From Haloarcula salinisoli (GTDB lineage Archaea; Halobacteriota; Halobacteria; Halobacteriales; Haloarculaceae), in the NCBI RefSeq assembly GCF_019599405.1, contig NZ_RKLQ01000003.1:124001-188000 (forward strand): 64,000 nt of DNA. The letters are read 5' to 3'. A program made the translations under genes and the position numbers. This document shows positions 37,385-45,411 of the stretch, in pieces (position 1 is the stretch's first letter; the number at the start of each line of letters is the position of its first letter). The notes below the pieces were generated by a model. That model saw only the letters and a list, made by a program, of their open reading frames with translations, was not told the DNA's origin and ran no database searches.

Positions 37385-38392
37385 CTATACGTCCACGAGA
37401 TAGTCCTCTCGTCTTTCCATCTGTTCCTCCTTCGTCGCCTTGTCGTAATGTTTGTCCATGACCTCGTGGCTCATATCCACACGGTCAGCAGTCACCTCCT
37501 TGGGCTGACCGGCGTTCAATGCTTCAGTCACGTAGCCCCGGCGGAGTGCGTGGGGACTCACAGAGGCGGGACACTTGCTGGCCGTATTGTACGAGGTCGC
37601 TTCGCACTCATCGAGGTCGCGGTCCATCGGACACTCACCAGTGTAGTGGCAGGGCCGAGTCGCCGTGTAGATGTTCCGCTGGATAGTCGAGGGTTCACAC
37701 CGCTTCCCGTGGCTGGACATGAGTAGCGGCGTCCGTCCGTGTTCGTCCTCGCCGCCGTTGTGGTTGAACCGGAGATAGTCACGGATAATGCCTGCAACTT
37801 CCCCACTGATACGCACGTCCCGCTCCCCTCGGCTCTTGTTCTTGAGCGGCGATTCCGTCTCGGGGCGGTGACGAACTCGGAGATATGGCTTCGCGCCGTC
37901 CTCGAAGTCCCGCTTGTCGAGTGCGTACAACGAGCTTCGGCGCATCCCGGTCTTCCACAGTACTGCAAAGATGACGTGACGCAAGCTCGCGTACTCGTGC
38001 TTCTCCAGGTACTCCAGAATCTTCGTCGCCTCGTCGCCTGTAAGGACGGCGTCGGCTACCTCGTCCTCGCGGTTCGGCTTCGGGATACGGACTAATCCAT
38101 GCATCCCGTCAGGGACGGCGTTGATGTGTTCACAGAAGCGGATGAAGTCTTTCACGCACGTCATGTCGGTCTTGAGCGTGATGGTCTTCACACGCTCCAG
38201 CCGCCACTCTTTGAACTGCTGAATCTCGTCACTCGTCAGCGTGTTCAACGTCGTGATGCCCGCCTCATCGCACAGCCAATCGCAGAAGATGTTGAGTGTC
38301 GTCTTGTAGTTTGACACCGTCGAATCGGTTACGTCAGTGGACTTGTCTTTCAGATAGCGGTTCTTCGCTTCGTGTGGTGGGGTTGCGTTCAT
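37385..38392 (-). CDS. int: Tyrosine integrase/recombinase
   Basis: A 335-aa protein (ATG at 38392; a GTG at 38416 is possible). The N-terminal SAM-like core-binding domain (STVSNYKTTLNIFCDWLCD) is followed by the catalytic domain with Arg I in KTGMRRSSLYALD, HxxR as PHALRRGYVTEAL, a later His in DMSHEVMD and the nucleophile Tyr in KHYDKATKEEQ. A Cys-rich insert (CHYTGECP..CEATSYNTASKCP) before the HxxR box is typical of haloarchaeal integrases. It ends the element about 130 nt from attR and is the likely enzyme for integration at tRNA-Ala. It reads as intact. Confidence 0.93.
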   Translation of the reverse strand: MNATPPHEAKNRYLKDKSTDVTDSTVSNYKTTLNIFCDWLCDEAGITTLNTLTSDEIQQFKEWRLERVKTITLKTDMTCVKDFIRFCEHINAVPDGMHGLVRIPKPNREDEVADAVLTGDEATKILEYLEKHEYASLRHVIFAVLWKTGMRRSSLYALDKRDFEDGAKPYLRVRHRPETESPLKNKSRGERDVRISGEVAGIIRDYLRFNHNGGEDEHGRTPLLMSSHGKRCEPSTIQRNIYTATRPCHYTGECPMDRDLDECEATSYNTASKCPASVSPHALRRGYVTEALNAGQPKEVTADRVDMSHEVMDKHYDKATKEEQMERREDYLVDV

Positions 38393-38524
38393 GTGGTTCT
38401 CCGACACCGAACGCACGAATTATCCCGATGTATGCTCGCCCGCAGAGTGGCACATCAGTTTCTTCGCACATACCCGCCGAAGCGCCTTCACCGCGTTGCG
38501 GCCTGAAGGCCCTGCTGAGGCGGT

Positions 38525-38556
38525 AGAGGCCCCGGGTTCAAATCCCGGCGAGTCCA
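38525..38556 (+). repeat. attR: 32-bp copy of the tRNA-Ala 3' end
   Basis: Identical to 27292-27323. Base 38524 (T) and base 38557 (C) differ from the tRNA flanks (A and T), which defines the repeat ends. A further partial copy (TCCCGGCGAGTCC) lies at 38633-38645. Confidence 0.9.
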
Positions 38557-38588
38557 CTTCCCTCGTTCTTCGCTGCGCTCGAACTCGG

Positions 38589-38849
38589 TCAGTGGACTCG
38601 CCGTAGTTCGCAAACGCTGCGCGTTTGCTCACTCCCGGCGAGTCCTTCTGTGTCGCGAGCAAACTCACGAGAGAGGCGGATGTGGACCCCCTGAATGCTT
38701 TGCGCTTGCTCGGTCCCGGCCAGAGTGAAGACGGTGCTGCCGAGGTCGTAGCCGAGCATACTGATTTGTACGATACCGTTGGTTACGAATGCAATGGCAG
38801 TGAAGACGATGCCAGCCAGTGCGTCCTCGATGTCGATCTTTCCAAACAT
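38589..38849 (-). pseudogene. Truncated small membrane protein fragment
   Basis: The first about 43 residues ([20 protein letters not shown] onward) form a plausible membrane protein start with one and a half hydrophobic helices. After that the frame changes to unrelated composition and runs into the partial att repeat. This reads as a gene cut by recombination at the right edge of the element. The function of the parent is unknown. Confidence 0.5.
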
Positions 38850-38971
38850 TGTGGAGTGGCCGCCGTAGCGGCCATATCCGGCGCGTGCAGTCTGCTGGCA
38901 AGCAAGTACCGATCCCGGGAGTCTCTGGAACCACCCGAAAGGTCTAGTAGATGGACTGCAGGGCGGATTGT

Positions 38972-39103
38972 ATGGAGATGCGCAAAATCTCTCCGGCCGG
39001 TGGCTGTGTGACCGTCTCGATTCCGATTGATGACCTGCGCGAGCGCGAAGTTGTTGACGACGATGGCGAGCTCGCCGGGAACCACTGGGCGAAAGTTCAG
39101 TAA
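38972..39103 (+). CDS. Short AbrB/SpoVT-type DNA-binding domain protein, probably truncated
   Basis: A 43-aa open frame starting [18 protein letters not shown]. The motif RKISPAGxxVTVSIPxDDLRER is the beta-hairpin swapped-hairpin signature of AbrB-like domains. The sequence stops at HWAKVQ just after the domain; complete relatives that I recall are longer. It is too short to assign a role. It lies in the scar zone between attR and the next accessory genes. Confidence 0.5.
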   Translation: MEMRKISPAGGCVTVSIPIDDLREREVVDDDGELAGNHWAKVQ

Positions 39104-39189
39104 ATTGGCGACGACGAAGAAGGCAATTGCTGATTAGAGCTAGTCAGTCCATGATATACGATTGCACTGAGAATATAGGTGTACTATAC

Positions 39190-39978
39190 TCACCAGCGCA
39201 ATTTGCTCATGATTCTATGCTCCCAATAGGGTTTTTTATTCAAAGCTCTCAAATCGGTCTCAATATCACTAGCTATTTGACTGGTTTCTTTTCGTAACTC
39301 CTGATACTCGTCAATATCGTCCACATAATCCAGTATCTCTCCCTGGAAAATCAATCTGCTCAAAGCCGAACTCCAGTTGCTAACTCCCTTTTCTTTCCAA
39401 GCATCAACAAAAGTCTTTCCTGAGAGGTGCATGTGAACCTCTTCATTTCCAGAAGAGGTTTGGTAATCCTTTTCGGCATATTCGTCCTCAACATCCTGAA
39501 AATCTTCTTTATTCTCGCACGCCCACTTTCTGAAGGACTTGTATTCGTACCTATATGCCTCAGGAGTATACTCTTGCGAATCAAATCGAGAATATATAGA
39601 AGAGAGTATCTGGAGTTCTCCATCTTCCATTTTCAAAATATCATTCTGATTGACTTGGAGAAAAATCTCCTCCCTACTTGATAATCGGTTTTCTGCCTCC
39701 GCGATATTTGACAGGTTCTTTTTATATCGGGCTATATCCTCTCTTGTAGACTCTTTTAGCAAATCCATCGTCGCCTCTTCTATTTCATTTGCCTTCGAAA
39801 TTGGATCTCCAGACAAATCTGGAAAGTCATTATTTGCGGAACTTTTGATTTCGTCTAAAAGTGGCAATGCAACTTTTTGTCTAATACGCTTTTGCTTCTC
39901 TCTCAAAGATGCGAAATATGTCGCAGCTGATGCTCCTAAAACTGCTGACAAAATAGGTATAAGAATACTCTCAACCAT
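39190..39978 (-). CDS. Membrane-anchored coiled-coil hypothetical protein
   Basis: A 262-aa protein. The N-terminal helix (ILIPILSAVLGASAATYFASL, residues 5-25) is followed by a basic stretch (REKQKRIRQK) and then a mostly helical, very AT-encoded domain. No motif is recognised. An N-terminal anchor with a cytoplasmic helical body is seen in several defence-associated proteins, but nothing specific supports that here. Codon use differs strongly from core genes, so it is an acquired gene. Confidence 0.6.
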   Translation of the reverse strand: MVESILIPILSAVLGASAATYFASLREKQKRIRQKVALPLLDEIKSSANNDFPDLSGDPISKANEIEEATMDLLKESTREDIARYKKNLSNIAEAENRLSSREEIFLQVNQNDILKMEDGELQILSSIYSRFDSQEYTPEAYRYEYKSFRKWACENKEDFQDVEDEYAEKDYQTSSGNEEVHMHLSGKTFVDAWKEKGVSNWSSALSRLIFQGEILDYVDDIDEYQELRKETSQIASDIETDLRALNKKPYWEHRIMSKLRW

Positions 39979-40129
39979 TTACTATTTCCATTTTTATATC
40001 CTCCCTTAATCTTTGGCCCATTTAGAACTAGCGGAAGAACCAATTGTAAGTATCTATCCCCGTATGAATTATGATAGCTGAGCCGAGACTCCTATGGGCC
40101 GTAGCTCGACAGAAACGAATCCCCGAAAT

Positions 40130-40159
40130 TGCACACACGACCGAGTAGCTGTGTGTGCA
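40130..40159. repeat. Inverted repeat upstream of the RHH gene
   Basis: TGCACACA at 40130-40137 and TGTGTGCA at 40152-40159 form an 8-bp palindromic pair with a 14-nt spacer, about 130 nt upstream of the small RHH-like gene. It may be an operator or hairpin. The 310-nt gap 39979-40289 contains no other feature I can support. Confidence 0.4.
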
Positions 40160-40289
40160 GAACCGGGCCGCGTGGGCTGTGGGCTTCGGCTCGATCTCTG
40201 CTGCGCGGGCGGTTTCACTCGAAATAACCCCGATATCGCGGTTCCAGTTCGACGAAAAAACTAGATGCACAGGGTACGTGTGCAATTCT

Positions 40290-40598
40290 ATGCGCCTGCG
40301 AATGACTGACCATCGGGAACGGATGCTCGACGCACTCCTCGATGCGACCGGCGAGAACACGAAGAGCAAGGCGATAGACAAAGCGGTGAACCACTACTGC
40401 CGGTGTGCCGGGGCGAATCCTGCCCATCCGACTGGGACGTATGAGGAGCTGATGGAAAGAGCAGTAGAGCAAGGAAGCTTAACTCTGGACGAGATAGCCG
40501 AGATACTGTATACTGATAGTCTCCCTGTGAGGCACAACAGAGTACTTTATTGGGAGTGGACCTTCGTGAGTTCGTTAATTGGTTTCTCCAGTAGCTGA
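40290..40598 (+). CDS. Small ribbon-helix-helix-like protein
   Basis: A 102-aa protein starting MRLRMTDHRERMLDALLDAT. The N-terminal 40 residues match the pattern of haloarchaeal RHH-type proteins (a beta strand MRLRMTD, then helix-turn-helix ERMLDALLDATGENTKSKAI). A GTYEELMERAVEQGSLTLDEIAEIL segment follows. The last about 20 residues run into the convergent operon end and may be a read-through after truncation. Possible transcription regulator; family assignment (DUF7386-like) is from memory. Confidence 0.5.
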   Translation: MRLRMTDHRERMLDALLDATGENTKSKAIDKAVNHYCRCAGANPAHPTGTYEELMERAVEQGSLTLDEIAEILYTDSLPVRHNRVLYWEWTFVSSLIGFSSS

Positions 40599-40600
40599 AG

Positions 40601-41071
40601 TCAAACTTCGGACCCTAAAGGACTCTCTTTCAATTTCTGAATGATATCATCTTCTTCAATTTCGGAGCCTAGCCTATCTTTATTCACTTTTGCTATCAAT
40701 TGTAGCTCTGTCTCTCGTTGTTGAGTCTGATCTTTTTTGAGAATACGTAGACCCTCTTTCAGCCCTCTCGCTACACGTGAGCCTTTCTCGGTTTCTTTGT
40801 AGATATGAATATTACCATCATCCTCTTTATACACAAGTTGAAGGTCGTCATAAGACTCCAAGATGCTGGAAAACCCCGGATCCATTGGTCCCCAGTAGAC
40901 TCGTCTGAAGGGCCAATCTTCTCGTAGGTTTGCCGATTCGCGGAACTCTACCAGTGACTTATGATACTTTTTTGCTCCATCTATTTCTCCATCGAATTCG
41001 TCTAACATCAACAGACGATAGTGAAAAGCAGCCTCATCATTAGGGAGTACTTCCTCAGGGATGTCAGTCAT
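40601..41071 (-). CDS. Third gene of ABC-ATPase operon (winged-helix-like, hypothetical)
   Basis: A 156-aa soluble protein. The start at 41071 overlaps the ATPase stop (ATGA); an ATG three codons upstream is possible. The middle part (KYHKSLVEFRE, FRRVYWGPMDPGFSSILESYDDLQLVY, YKETEKGSRVARGL) has the layout of a winged-helix domain: helix, recognition region with a conserved W/Y-GP turn, wing, then TEKG. It could be the middle or adaptor component of a multi-gene ABC conflict system. This is inference from order and size. Confidence 0.6.
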   Translation of the reverse strand: MTDIPEEVLPNDEAAFHYRLLMLDEFDGEIDGAKKYHKSLVEFRESANLREDWPFRRVYWGPMDPGFSSILESYDDLQLVYKEDDGNIHIYKETEKGSRVARGLKEGLRILKKDQTQQRETELQLIAKVNKDRLGSEIEEDDIIQKLKESPLGSEV

Positions 41072-42798
41072 GCTCCCCATTCCTCCAGACTGGTTTGATC
41101 TATTGTTGCACGTTTTAGCTTAAGAATCCGTTCGCTAGGGAATTCTTCTATCATAGCTTGATCTGATGAAGTAATGACTATTTGCTGGTCTACTGACTTT
41201 AGGTGTTCTAAAGCCTGAAATTTTATATCTTCATCTAAATGTGAGAAGGGCTCATCCATCACTATGACCGACCAGTCTATTATATCAGTAGCATCCGCGT
41301 GGCTATTCAAGGCAAGTGCGAAAGAGATATTCAGTAACTGTATTTCTGAATCGCTCAACTCTCCTCGCCGATTGTAAATCCGGCGTTCATCTTCACCAGG
41401 TAATCCAATTGCACCGTTGTCTGGGTTGATTTCTACTCCTCTTCCTAATTCCCCTGATAGCATGTTGAAATGCTCAGTCCATGTTTTTTCGAAGTCGTTC
41501 AGAGCTCTTGTATAACTATCAGCCCGTATTTCATTCAGCTCTCGTTTAAAATCGTCAATATCTGAGTCTATCAGCTCTCGTTGCTCTTCAGTTTTGGATA
41601 GATCATCCTCAATTTCACTCAAACGGGCTTGAGAATCATTCAGCTCCGTTTCGACCTGAGACAAGTTTGTACGTGCTTCCTCCAAAATTTCGGAGGTTGT
41701 CATTCCCTGTTCCAGCCTATCTACGGCTTTGGAGTTTAGATTGGAAAGTTCCGGTTGCCTCTCCTCTATCTCTCTAATTTCCGTATTGACCTCTTCTAAT
41801 TCATTCTCATGCTCGTCTATTTCTTCAGTTAGTTTCTCTGGTCGCCCTTCTGCCTCTAACTTCTCACTTCTGAGATTTTCTTTAAGACCCTGTATCGAAT
41901 TCTCCTGATTGCAGAATGGGCATGTATCGTCTGAATGTATCCGATCTTTGGCGGTTTCCGAATTGACACGTCCTTCGCATACGGGACAGACAAACTCCTT
42001 CATCGCTTCAACGATTATATCTTCAATTTCAGTCTCAAACCGTTGAAGCTCGTCTATCTCTTCTTCCTTCTCAGATATCTTACGGTTAAGCCCTTTCCTC
42101 TTTTTATATAGGCGATCAACTTCCTGTTTTAAGCTCTGATCTCGAGCCAACGTGTCTCTTATTTCGTCTAGTCTTCCACTCTCAGCTATTTCAATTAGTT
42201 CCTGCCATTCATCCTGTTGCCTTTCTAACTTGGAAATCGTCACTGTCAGGCGATTATGCCGATTTTCTAAGCGTGACTGTTTATCGGATTTCTCTACTAA
42301 TCGAGTATTCTTTTCTTCGATTAATGACTCAAGTTCCTCGACCCGGCGTTTGGAACTACGATTCGTTACACTTAGAATCAAATCTAATCGCTGCTTCCGA
42401 CTAAGTGTGGTCAGCGGTAATTGATCAAGATGGGAGTGTAAGAAGTGATGTCGGAGTATTTGCGTTTCGCCAACACGCCCTCTTAGCTTTTCTTCTGCGG
42501 TATCTTTTGTGTAAACCTCTCCATTCCATTCATATTTCCGCTTAGGCTCTGCACGAGTAATTCGTGAGCCATCGGTGAATGTAACGGACATTTTGTTACC
42601 CCCTCCCGGTCTAATGCCAAGCGACTCATCAAGCCCAAGAACACCATACAATAGGGCGTTGAATGTTAGACTTTTTCCACTTTGATTAGGTCCATGAATG
42701 AGAACAGATTCTGAATTCAGTTCGTGCAACTGAGGGGTTTGCTCTTTTGTATAGATATCCTGGGCAAACCTTCTAATCTTGAATCCGCTAATGTTCAT
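41068..42798 (-). CDS. SMC/Rad50-like ABC ATPase with zinc-ribbon coiled coil
   Basis: A 576-aa protein. It has an N-terminal ATPase half with Walker A GPNQSGKS (residues about 35-42) and a Q-loop LHSHLDQLPL, then long coiled coils (about 150-450). These are interrupted by a four-Cys element CPVC..CPFC (about residues 270-297) resembling a doubled zinc hook. The C-terminal half has a signature LSDSEIQLLNISFALAL and Walker B VIVMDEPFSHLD. It is shorter than housekeeping Rad50 and has no Mre11 neighbour. It overlaps the upstream membrane gene and the downstream small gene. Likely the motor or sensor of an anti-plasmid or anti-virus operon; that role is inferred. Confidence 0.85.
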   Translation of the reverse strand: MNISGFKIRRFAQDIYTKEQTPQLHELNSESVLIHGPNQSGKSLTFNALLYGVLGLDESLGIRPGGGNKMSVTFTDGSRITRAEPKRKYEWNGEVYTKDTAEEKLRGRVGETQILRHHFLHSHLDQLPLTTLSRKQRLDLILSVTNRSSKRRVEELESLIEEKNTRLVEKSDKQSRLENRHNRLTVTISKLERQQDEWQELIEIAESGRLDEIRDTLARDQSLKQEVDRLYKKRKGLNRKISEKEEEIDELQRFETEIEDIIVEAMKEFVCPVCEGRVNSETAKDRIHSDDTCPFCNQENSIQGLKENLRSEKLEAEGRPEKLTEEIDEHENELEEVNTEIREIEERQPELSNLNSKAVDRLEQGMTTSEILEEARTNLSQVETELNDSQARLSEIEDDLSKTEEQRELIDSDIDDFKRELNEIRADSYTRALNDFEKTWTEHFNMLSGELGRGVEINPDNGAIGLPGEDERRIYNRRGELSDSEIQLLNISFALALNSHADATDIIDWSVIVMDEPFSHLDEDIKFQALEHLKSVDQQIVITSSDQAMIEEFPSERILKLKRATIDQTSLEEWGA

Positions 42799-43390
42799 TA
42801 CTAATCTCCTTTGGCGTCCTTTCTATCGCTCGTTTTAATTTGTTCATTGATTTGATCACAAGTCCGGTACATACAGTAGCTACCAACAATCCTCCAACTA
42901 CACCAAGTATACCAAACTCAAACCCAAGAGCGAATGGAGCTGTAAGACCAATAAGAGCGAAAGATGCTCCGGTTGTAACTCCTTCTTGAGCCTTCTTATC
43001 TAATCTATCAATTATTTCTTCGCCACCACCGGAATACCAATCAGTAAAATCACCTCCTTCGTTCAATTCTAACCTCATACGAGCAATTGCAACATGTTGC
43101 TCGAACCTCTCTTCGATTATATCGTTTGTAAACAACCTCGCCATCTCGGACAAAATACTTGCAGGTGCCAGCGCAAACAATATCAATATCCTAGAATATG
43201 TGCTGGCACTACTCTCAATCACAAACAAGTATATCAGGAGTCCAGAGTAGGCTGTTAAACTGCCTAACCCTGCAATCTCGTCTTGGTTAAGAGATTTTAT
43301 TGAAGCCACAATTAGATGGGACTGTATTCTTGTTGTGCGCCAAATTGGATATGTCCATCTAATACAATAAACATTCGGGCTGATTATCAA
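42788..43390 (-). CDS. Membrane protein, first gene of the ABC-ATPase operon
   Basis: A 200-aa protein. Two hydrophobic helices near residues 43-60 and 67-84 (GLGSLTAYSGLLIYLFVIES, RILILFALAPASILSEMARL) precede a charged middle segment. Two more follow at about 140-158 and 160-178. It overlaps the ATPase start by 11 nt. No family is recognised. A membrane protein in an ABC conflict operon may be the killing effector or anchor. The start could be an internal Met, since the first 25 residues are atypical. Confidence 0.6.
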   Translation of the reverse strand: MIISPNVYCIRWTYPIWRTTRIQSHLIVASIKSLNQDEIAGLGSLTAYSGLLIYLFVIESSASTYSRILILFALAPASILSEMARLFTNDIIEERFEQHVAIARMRLELNEGGDFTDWYSGGGEEIIDRLDKKAQEGVTTGASFALIGLTAPFALGFEFGILGVVGGLLVATVCTGLVIKSMNKLKRAIERTPKEISNEH

Positions 43391-43512
43391 ATACTAATGT
43401 CCAGATATCAAAACAGTGTAGTCCTATCTTTCTAAGTACGTTTCAACACTTTCCACATGGAGATGACACTGATTGCTTGGCTCACCTATATTGCTTGGTT
43501 ACTACGCATCAA

Positions 43513-43626
43513 GATACCGCCGAGCAGTCCCAATTATATCTTAATTCTGGAATTCCTGCGAAAGCGGCTCCACCAACTGCGTCTACGCAGCATTTGATAC
43601 CGTAATCAACCCGACCCACAGAAGCG
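43513..43626 (-). pseudogene. Decayed copy of the PhiH1-repressor-like winged-helix gene
   Basis: This stretch aligns base by base with 45480-45595 of the intact gene. 23 bases around 43551-43573 differ at a single position, and the 38 bases before that agree at about three quarters of positions. After base 43573 the copy has lost 2 nt relative to the intact gene, which breaks the frame. It lies in the intergenic region just upstream of the SIR2 gene, in the same orientation as the copy just downstream. Confidence 0.75.
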
Positions 43627-43643
43627 AAAGTTTACCTCTCCTT

Positions 43644-43655
43644 GCTTATATCAAA
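43644..43655 (+). promoter_or_regulatory. Putative promoter of the SIR2 gene
   Basis: GCTTATATCAAA lies about 40 nt upstream of the ATG at 43691. A purine-rich GAGGGTAG at 43677-43684 may act as ribosome binding site. The operon on the minus strand starts 300 nt to the left, so the two units are divergent. Confidence 0.45.
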
Positions 43656-43690
43656 GATTATGCGTATTTACTTCAAGAGGGTAGCAAGAC

Positions 43691-45403
43691 ATGGTTGATA
43701 ACGATATGACCCTTACCTTTTCTCTTAGGAACAATCGAGGCGTCTATGCGCTTTTATTAGGTTCTGGTGTTTCTATGGAGGCAGGAGTTCCCACTGGCTG
43801 GGGCATTGTCGAAGATTTGATCCGCGATCTGGCCACAGCAGAGGGTGAAGAACCTACCCCAGACCCATTTCAATGGTATGAGGACAAGTATGATCAAGAG
43901 CCAGCATATGACGAGTTGATGGAACAAGTCGGTCCATCGAAAGAAGATCGGCAATCTATTCTTCAACCCTACTTCGAACCGACTGAAGAAGAGCGTGAAG
44001 AGGGTATCAAAACACCCAGCGAAGCGCACAGAAGCATCGCCTGGTTGGTTGATGAAGGATATATCAACATCATCATCACAACCAATTTCGATCAGTTGCT
44101 TGAGCAAGCTCTGCGCGAAAGGGGGGTCAATCCAGTAGTCATCACGAATGCAACCTCCGCTGCAGGTGCGGAACCACTTGCTCAACAGGACGCTGTAATC
44201 CTCAAAATCCACGGCGATTATATGGAGACGAATATCAAAAACATCAATTCCGAGCTGCAATCCTACGATGAAGAAATCGAAAGTCGGCTGAACCGTGCGT
44301 TTTCTGATTATGGTCTCATAGTTTGTGGATGGTCTGCTGAATGGGACCCTGCACTACGCGAAGCGTTACTTGAATGTGAAAGCCGACGATACTCTACGTA
44401 CTGGGCATATCATGGTAGTTTGGAAGAACAGGCTGAACGTCTAACAGAACATCTCAGTGCTGTTCCGGTGGAAATTGATGGTGCCAGTAAATTCTTTTCG
44501 GACCTTAAGGAGAGGGTACAAGCTCTGGAAGGCGCAGAATCGGGAGCACCGTTAACCAGAGAAGTTGCCAGAGAGCGAGTCAAACGGTACATGACTCGTG
44601 ATTCTAGAAAAATAGACCTCTCGGATTTAATAAGAGACGAAAGAGAGAGGGTCTACTCTCAAGTCGTTGATGAAGAGAGATTTCCGCTCAATATAGATGG
44701 AACTGAGGGAAACATCGAACAAAGGCTGAGTACTTATGAAAATATGGTAGGTACATTGATGGTAGCGGTAGCCACCTGCGCATACTGGGGACCAGAAGTA
44801 CCGAATCCTGCGACTAATGATATATCTGAAACAGTCCGACGCTTAGGTTCCCCAACCGCGCCTTCTGGGAGGCGAAAGGACCTCTGGGATGACTTGAGGC
44901 AATATCCCGCTACAGTCATGTTGTACGGAATCGGGACAGCAGGCGTCGCCGCAAAAAATTGGGATCTGATAAAGAGACTTCTAATTGAGACAGAGACTCA
45001 GAATGGTCGCGGGATAGAAAGACCAGTAGCTGAAGATCTCAATCCATGGAGAGTCGGTAGTAGAATTAGTCGGAGAGGTGGTAATAAATACCTTCGACGG
45101 CGAATAAATGATGTTCTTTCAGAATTGCTCGATGACCTTATTCCAGATGAAACACGTTACGATAGGTGTTTTGCGCAATTTAAAATCCTCGCAGATTTAG
45201 CGTTGTTAGATTTGTCTGAAGACTCTCGATTTAGCCCTGATCATCTCCCTGTAATATATCCTGTCTCTGCTATTGAAGAACTCGCGACGGATCTGGAAGC
45301 TCAGGGGGAAAATTGGGGACCAATACAATCTGGGATGTTCAATAGCTCCGTAGATAGGGCAGAATCACTTCTTGAGGAGCTACAAGAGATAACCCGATTC
45401 TAA
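43691..45403 (+). CDS. SIR2-domain protein (predicted NADase defence effector)
   Basis: A 570-aa protein. The N-terminal SIR2 domain (residues about 10-275) has LLGSGVSMEAGVPTGWGIVE (NAD-binding GxGxS loop), ITTNFDQLLEQAL (catalytic Asn region), VILKIHGDY (catalytic His) and LIVCGWSAEWDPALREALL. This combination is that of SIR2-like NAD+ hydrolases of anti-phage systems such as Thoeris ThsA, DSR and SIR2-HerA, not of protein deacetylases, and no Zn module is visible. The C-terminal 290 residues are unassigned and may sense the trigger. It is divergent from the ABC-ATPase operon and flanked on both sides by copies of one winged-helix gene. AT-rich codon use marks acquisition. Confidence 0.82.
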   Translation: MVDNDMTLTFSLRNNRGVYALLLGSGVSMEAGVPTGWGIVEDLIRDLATAEGEEPTPDPFQWYEDKYDQEPAYDELMEQVGPSKEDRQSILQPYFEPTEEEREEGIKTPSEAHRSIAWLVDEGYINIIITTNFDQLLEQALRERGVNPVVITNATSAAGAEPLAQQDAVILKIHGDYMETNIKNINSELQSYDEEIESRLNRAFSDYGLIVCGWSAEWDPALREALLECESRRYSTYWAYHGSLEEQAERLTEHLSAVPVEIDGASKFFSDLKERVQALEGAESGAPLTREVARERVKRYMTRDSRKIDLSDLIRDERERVYSQVVDEERFPLNIDGTEGNIEQRLSTYENMVGTLMVAVATCAYWGPEVPNPATNDISETVRRLGSPTAPSGRRKDLWDDLRQYPATVMLYGIGTAGVAAKNWDLIKRLLIETETQNGRGIERPVAEDLNPWRVGSRISRRGGNKYLRRRINDVLSELLDDLIPDETRYDRCFAQFKILADLALLDLSEDSRFSPDHLPVIYPVSAIEELATDLEAQGENWGPIQSGMFNSSVDRAESLLEELQEITRF

Positions 45404-45411
45404 TTATTGAT

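Larger units (their letters stand above)
27292..38556. mobile_element. Integrative element in tRNA-Ala(CGC), 11.3 kb
   Basis: The element is bounded by a perfect 32-bp direct repeat: the tRNA 3' part at 27292-27323 and a copy at 38525-38556. Bases outside the repeat differ on both sides. A tyrosine integrase gene ends the element next to the right repeat. Cargo, left to right: small membrane protein, a 1.9-kb gene-poor stretch, type IIG R-M enzyme, a two-gene pair, a Cys-rich protein and an AlbA_2 protein. I see no replication, capsid or conjugation genes, so it is an integrated island or satellite rather than a recognisable provirus. GC content is lower than in flanking host genes. Confidence 0.88.

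Noticed and set aside
41068-42798. Calling the ABC ATPase housekeeping Rad50
   Set aside because: It is shorter, has two CxxC pairs rather than one hook motif, lacks an Mre11 neighbour, and lies in an AT-rich accessory zone.
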